Below, piece after piece: positions 61,827-64,000 of a stretch of DNA of 64,000 bases. Source of the stretch: Liquidambar formosana (Eukaryota > Streptophyta > Magnoliopsida > Saxifragales > Altingiaceae); assembly GCA_039720395.1 (NCBI GenBank), contig CM077820.1:54938196-55002195 (forward strand). The letters run 5' to 3'. The number at the start of each line of letters is the position of its first letter. Position 1 is the stretch's first letter. Below the pieces are notes generated by a model, which was given only the letters and a program-made list of their open reading frames with translations, was not told the DNA's origin and made no database searches. The translations under genes were made by a program, and so were the position numbers.

Positions 61827-62459
61827 TTCTCTTCCCCCGGCCCCCCCTCCCTCCCCCACCCCCACCCAAAATAAATAAATAAATAAAAAATAAAAAAAGA
61901 GAGCAAAAGCATAATAATAACGAGATGCCTGTTCTACCTTGCATAAAGTGTAGAACTGTACTGACCATATCCCTTAATTGACTTCTCAAGTCACAAAGTC
62001 ACAACAATCTTTACCCCAAAAAGAAAAAAAAAAAGAAAGTCACAACAATTATCGGCCAGCTTACATTTATAAAAAGAAAAATACTTATAATTGATATGTT
62101 TTATTAAATTATGTGCTATGTCAAACATGACCTATTTTTGTGATATCAATTTTTTGAAATACGTTTGAATCTTGTAAATCTAATATTTAAAAAATTAAGT
62201 GTAAAAACTGTATCTCGTTATCCTAATCTGATACACATGCATAATTAATCACATGCACATTCACACACATTTCTTTCGAATAAGAGCGTTCCTATCTAGG
62301 TGACCCTTCAATCCAAATATTGAACGATCGAGTTCATTGAGCCTACCTGTATATATCCCCACTATCAAGTAAAGGCAACATTGTCTCTAGTACATTATAC
62401 GTACCATGCATGCACCAAATTAAAGTGAACTACGCTCAAGGTAACTTTGGTTAAAACTC

Positions 62460-62467
62460 TATAAATA
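62460..62467 (+). promoter_or_regulatory. TATA box of the exonuclease gene
   Basis: TATAAATA lies 93 bp before the chosen ATG, leaving a short A-rich leader of about 60 bases. Confidence 0.6.
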
Positions 62468-62552
62468 CCATCATTTGGTTAGCTATCAAACCAGACCTCG
62501 CCAAAAACAAAGCAACCTCAATTCTCCAAAGGAAAAAGAAAAAAAAAACACC

Positions 62553-63182
62553 ATGTACGGAGTCTCTAGGAACCCCACCATAACATTCAACCCCACCACC
62601 TCCAAATACTCCGTTTACTTTGCCGGAAAGACCATCGAAACAACCGTCACCGACAAAGCTGCCATTGCGGACGAATGGTTACGTCAAATCCTTCCCATAT
62701 ATGCTGGAAAACCGATGGTTGTCGGCTTAGACATCGAATGGAGGCCTCACCAGATCCGTTGGATGAGCAACAAATCGGCAACCCTACAACTTTGCATCGA
62801 CGACAAGTGCCTGATCGTTCAACTCTTCTACATGGACGAAATCCCACAATCTCTCAAGAGTTTTCTCACTGACTCTAACTTCACCTTTGTGGGAATTGAG
62901 GTTGGTGATGATATAGCCAAGCTTAAGGATGAGTATGGGCTTGAGTGTAGCAACAGCGCAGACATTCGTGTCCTCGCCATGCGCCGGTGGCCTGGACGGT
63001 TCCGCCGGCCAGGGCTGAAGGATCTTGCACTCGAAGTGACTGGTCTTACTATGAAGAAACCTAAGCACGTATGCATGAGTAATTGGGAGGCAAGGGTTCT
63101 TAATGAGAACCAAGTTGAGTATGCTTGCATTGATGCTTATGCCTCTTATAAGATTGGTCACAACCTGATCATAGAGAAATAA
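62553..63182 (+). CDS. Werner syndrome-like 3'-5' exonuclease
   Basis: DEDDy-family 3'-5' exonuclease related to the exonuclease domain of human WRN but without a helicase. In plants these are small free-standing proteins, and the Arabidopsis WRN-like exonuclease works beside a separate RecQ helicase. Length 209 residues, single exon. The ATG at 62553 is the first in a good context; the frame is open further upstream, but only from non-ATG codons. Catalytic residues: D60 and E62 in VVGLDIEW (Exo I), D120 in FVGIEVGDDIAKL (Exo II), and Y190 with D194 in EYACIDAYASYKI (Exo III, YxxxD). Length and motifs are complete. Several plant genomes carry tandem or lineage-specific copies of this intronless type, so orthology to the Arabidopsis WRN exonuclease itself is not certain. 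Confidence 0.88.
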   Translation: MYGVSRNPTITFNPTTSKYSVYFAGKTIETTVTDKAAIADEWLRQILPIYAGKPMVVGLDIEWRPHQIRWMSNKSATLQLCIDDKCLIVQLFYMDEIPQSLKSFLTDSNFTFVGIEVGDDIAKLKDEYGLECSNSADIRVLAMRRWPGRFRRPGLKDLALEVTGLTMKKPKHVCMSNWEARVLNENQVEYACIDAYASYKIGHNLIIEK

Positions 63183-63440
63183 GGAGTCTCTCGTATTTCA
63201 TGCATGCAAGTCTCTACATATGTAAGTTTGGGTTTGGTCTTGTTATGGTGTCAGGTGCATGTCTAGTCAAGTGTGTTGGGTCTTGCCTTATATTGCATGC
63301 ATTATTATTAAGGTTGTTTGCTTACTTGGTGGTATTTGGAGTTTAGTTTTTCTTTTCTTTTTCATATGTTGGTTGTTTTGTTTATGTGATGTTGAACTAG
63401 CAAGTGCTCTCTCTCTCTCTCTCTCTCTCTCTCCACCCCC

Positions 63441-63484
<44 letters not shown>

Positions 63485-64000
63485 TTGATTTTGCCCAAAT
63501 GACACTGCAATTCAACTAACCAATCAAAATTTAGCTAACCAATTCAACTAAAACCTAAGTGAGCTAACCAATCAAAAAAAATAATTACTCATAATGGGAT
63601 GATGTGATGGCTGCTACATCATTCGGGTAAAAAGATTTGGGTAAAAAATTTAAGGCGTTACGCTTTGGTTTTAGCATGATAACTTTCCGTTCACCCATTT
63701 ACACCACAAGGATGTTGCTCCATAGTTGAGACAAGGCCCACATGCACATTACCTACAAAAGGCCCCCTTACAGATGGAGTTTACGAGGATCGAGTATTAA
63801 ACACGATTGAAAGTTTTAAGCTTAATCCACTGATCTCCCACCTTGGGCCTGTAGTGTGGATCATGACCTTTGTATCATTAAGCTGTCAAATGTTTGAAGT
63901 GGCAGGCTTATTCTTCTAAGGTCTCGTTTGGAATTTTGATAACCGAATCAAATTGGATTATTTTTGCCTTGCTTTCTTTTTCGTTGGACTGGATGCCCAT
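63183..64000. other. 3' flank with (CT)n(AT)n repeat
   Basis: The exonuclease 3' UTR is followed by (CT)n and (AT)n microsatellites at about 63408-63481, then AT-rich DNA with GCTAACCAATCAAAA repeated at 63518-63580. No further gene begins before the window ends. Confidence 0.5.

Larger units (their letters stand above)
50236..62459. other. Gene-free 12-kb interval rich in foldback and tandem repeats
   Basis: No exon of a known family was recognised on either strand. It contains the separately listed foldback elements (51120-51300, 56119-56502, 59597-59889), tandem arrays (51454-51574, 58690-59230), G/C homopolymers (59296-59318, 61807-61826) and a diverged pair of segments at 55790-55980 and 57340-57520. 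A short palindrome GGATGCA-cctta-aTGCATCC lies near 61690-61710. The stretch 54640-54960 is less AT-rich than its surroundings and has overlapping open frames on both strands, none recognisable. Confidence 0.5.

Noticed and set aside
1..64000. CRISPR array, operon, phage or other prokaryotic-type system
   Set aside because: No regularly spaced identical repeats with unique spacers and no bacterial gene organisation; everything recognised is plant nuclear.

Overview
The window is nuclear DNA from a flowering plant, most likely a eudicot and possibly woody. The genes are intron-rich with GT-AG (and one GC-AG) splice sites, TATA boxes and plant-specific protein families, set in AT-rich, repeat-rich intergenic DNA. 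I cannot name the species. Coordinates of multi-exon genes were built by hand from splice sites and protein family knowledge.

Layout, left to right. (1) 962-1459, minus strand: the 5' two exons of a pectinesterase, probably continuing off the left edge. It is followed by a hAT-like element (1931-2780). (2) 4468-8755, plus strand: a six-exon ARID-HMG box DNA-binding protein. (3) 9350-9760, minus: a single-exon B3-domain-only protein. (4) 11150-16390: an old tandem duplication. Each copy carries a small secreted-peptide gene on the minus strand with a 5'UTR intron. The second copy has absorbed three terminal-inverted-repeat elements, one of them holding a nested hAT-like element, while the first copy preserves empty sites. 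(5) 16782-40838, plus: one 24-kb, 28-exon gene for SUPPRESSOR OF QUENCHING 1 (SOQ1), a chloroplast HAD + thioredoxin-like + NHL protein. Its introns hold a LINE fragment, a GATATATC-rich repeat, a 1-kb Mutator-like element and an 81/158-bp minisatellite. (6) 40839-49368: gene-free DNA. (7) 49630-50235, plus: an atypical non-DNA-binding HLH protein of the AIF/IBH1 type. (8) 50236-62459: gene-free, with several foldback elements and tandem arrays. (9) 62553-63182, plus: a single-exon Werner-syndrome-like 3'-5' exonuclease.

The genes show no shared pathway: this is ordinary plant gene order, not an operon or defence island. I found no convincing new multi-gene system. The observations most worth checking are: a single extra base in a five-G run in two otherwise intact genes (SOQ1 exon 3 and pectinesterase exon 2); the pair of secreted-peptide genes, one with a broken C-terminus; and the datable series of nested transposon insertions with matching empty sites.
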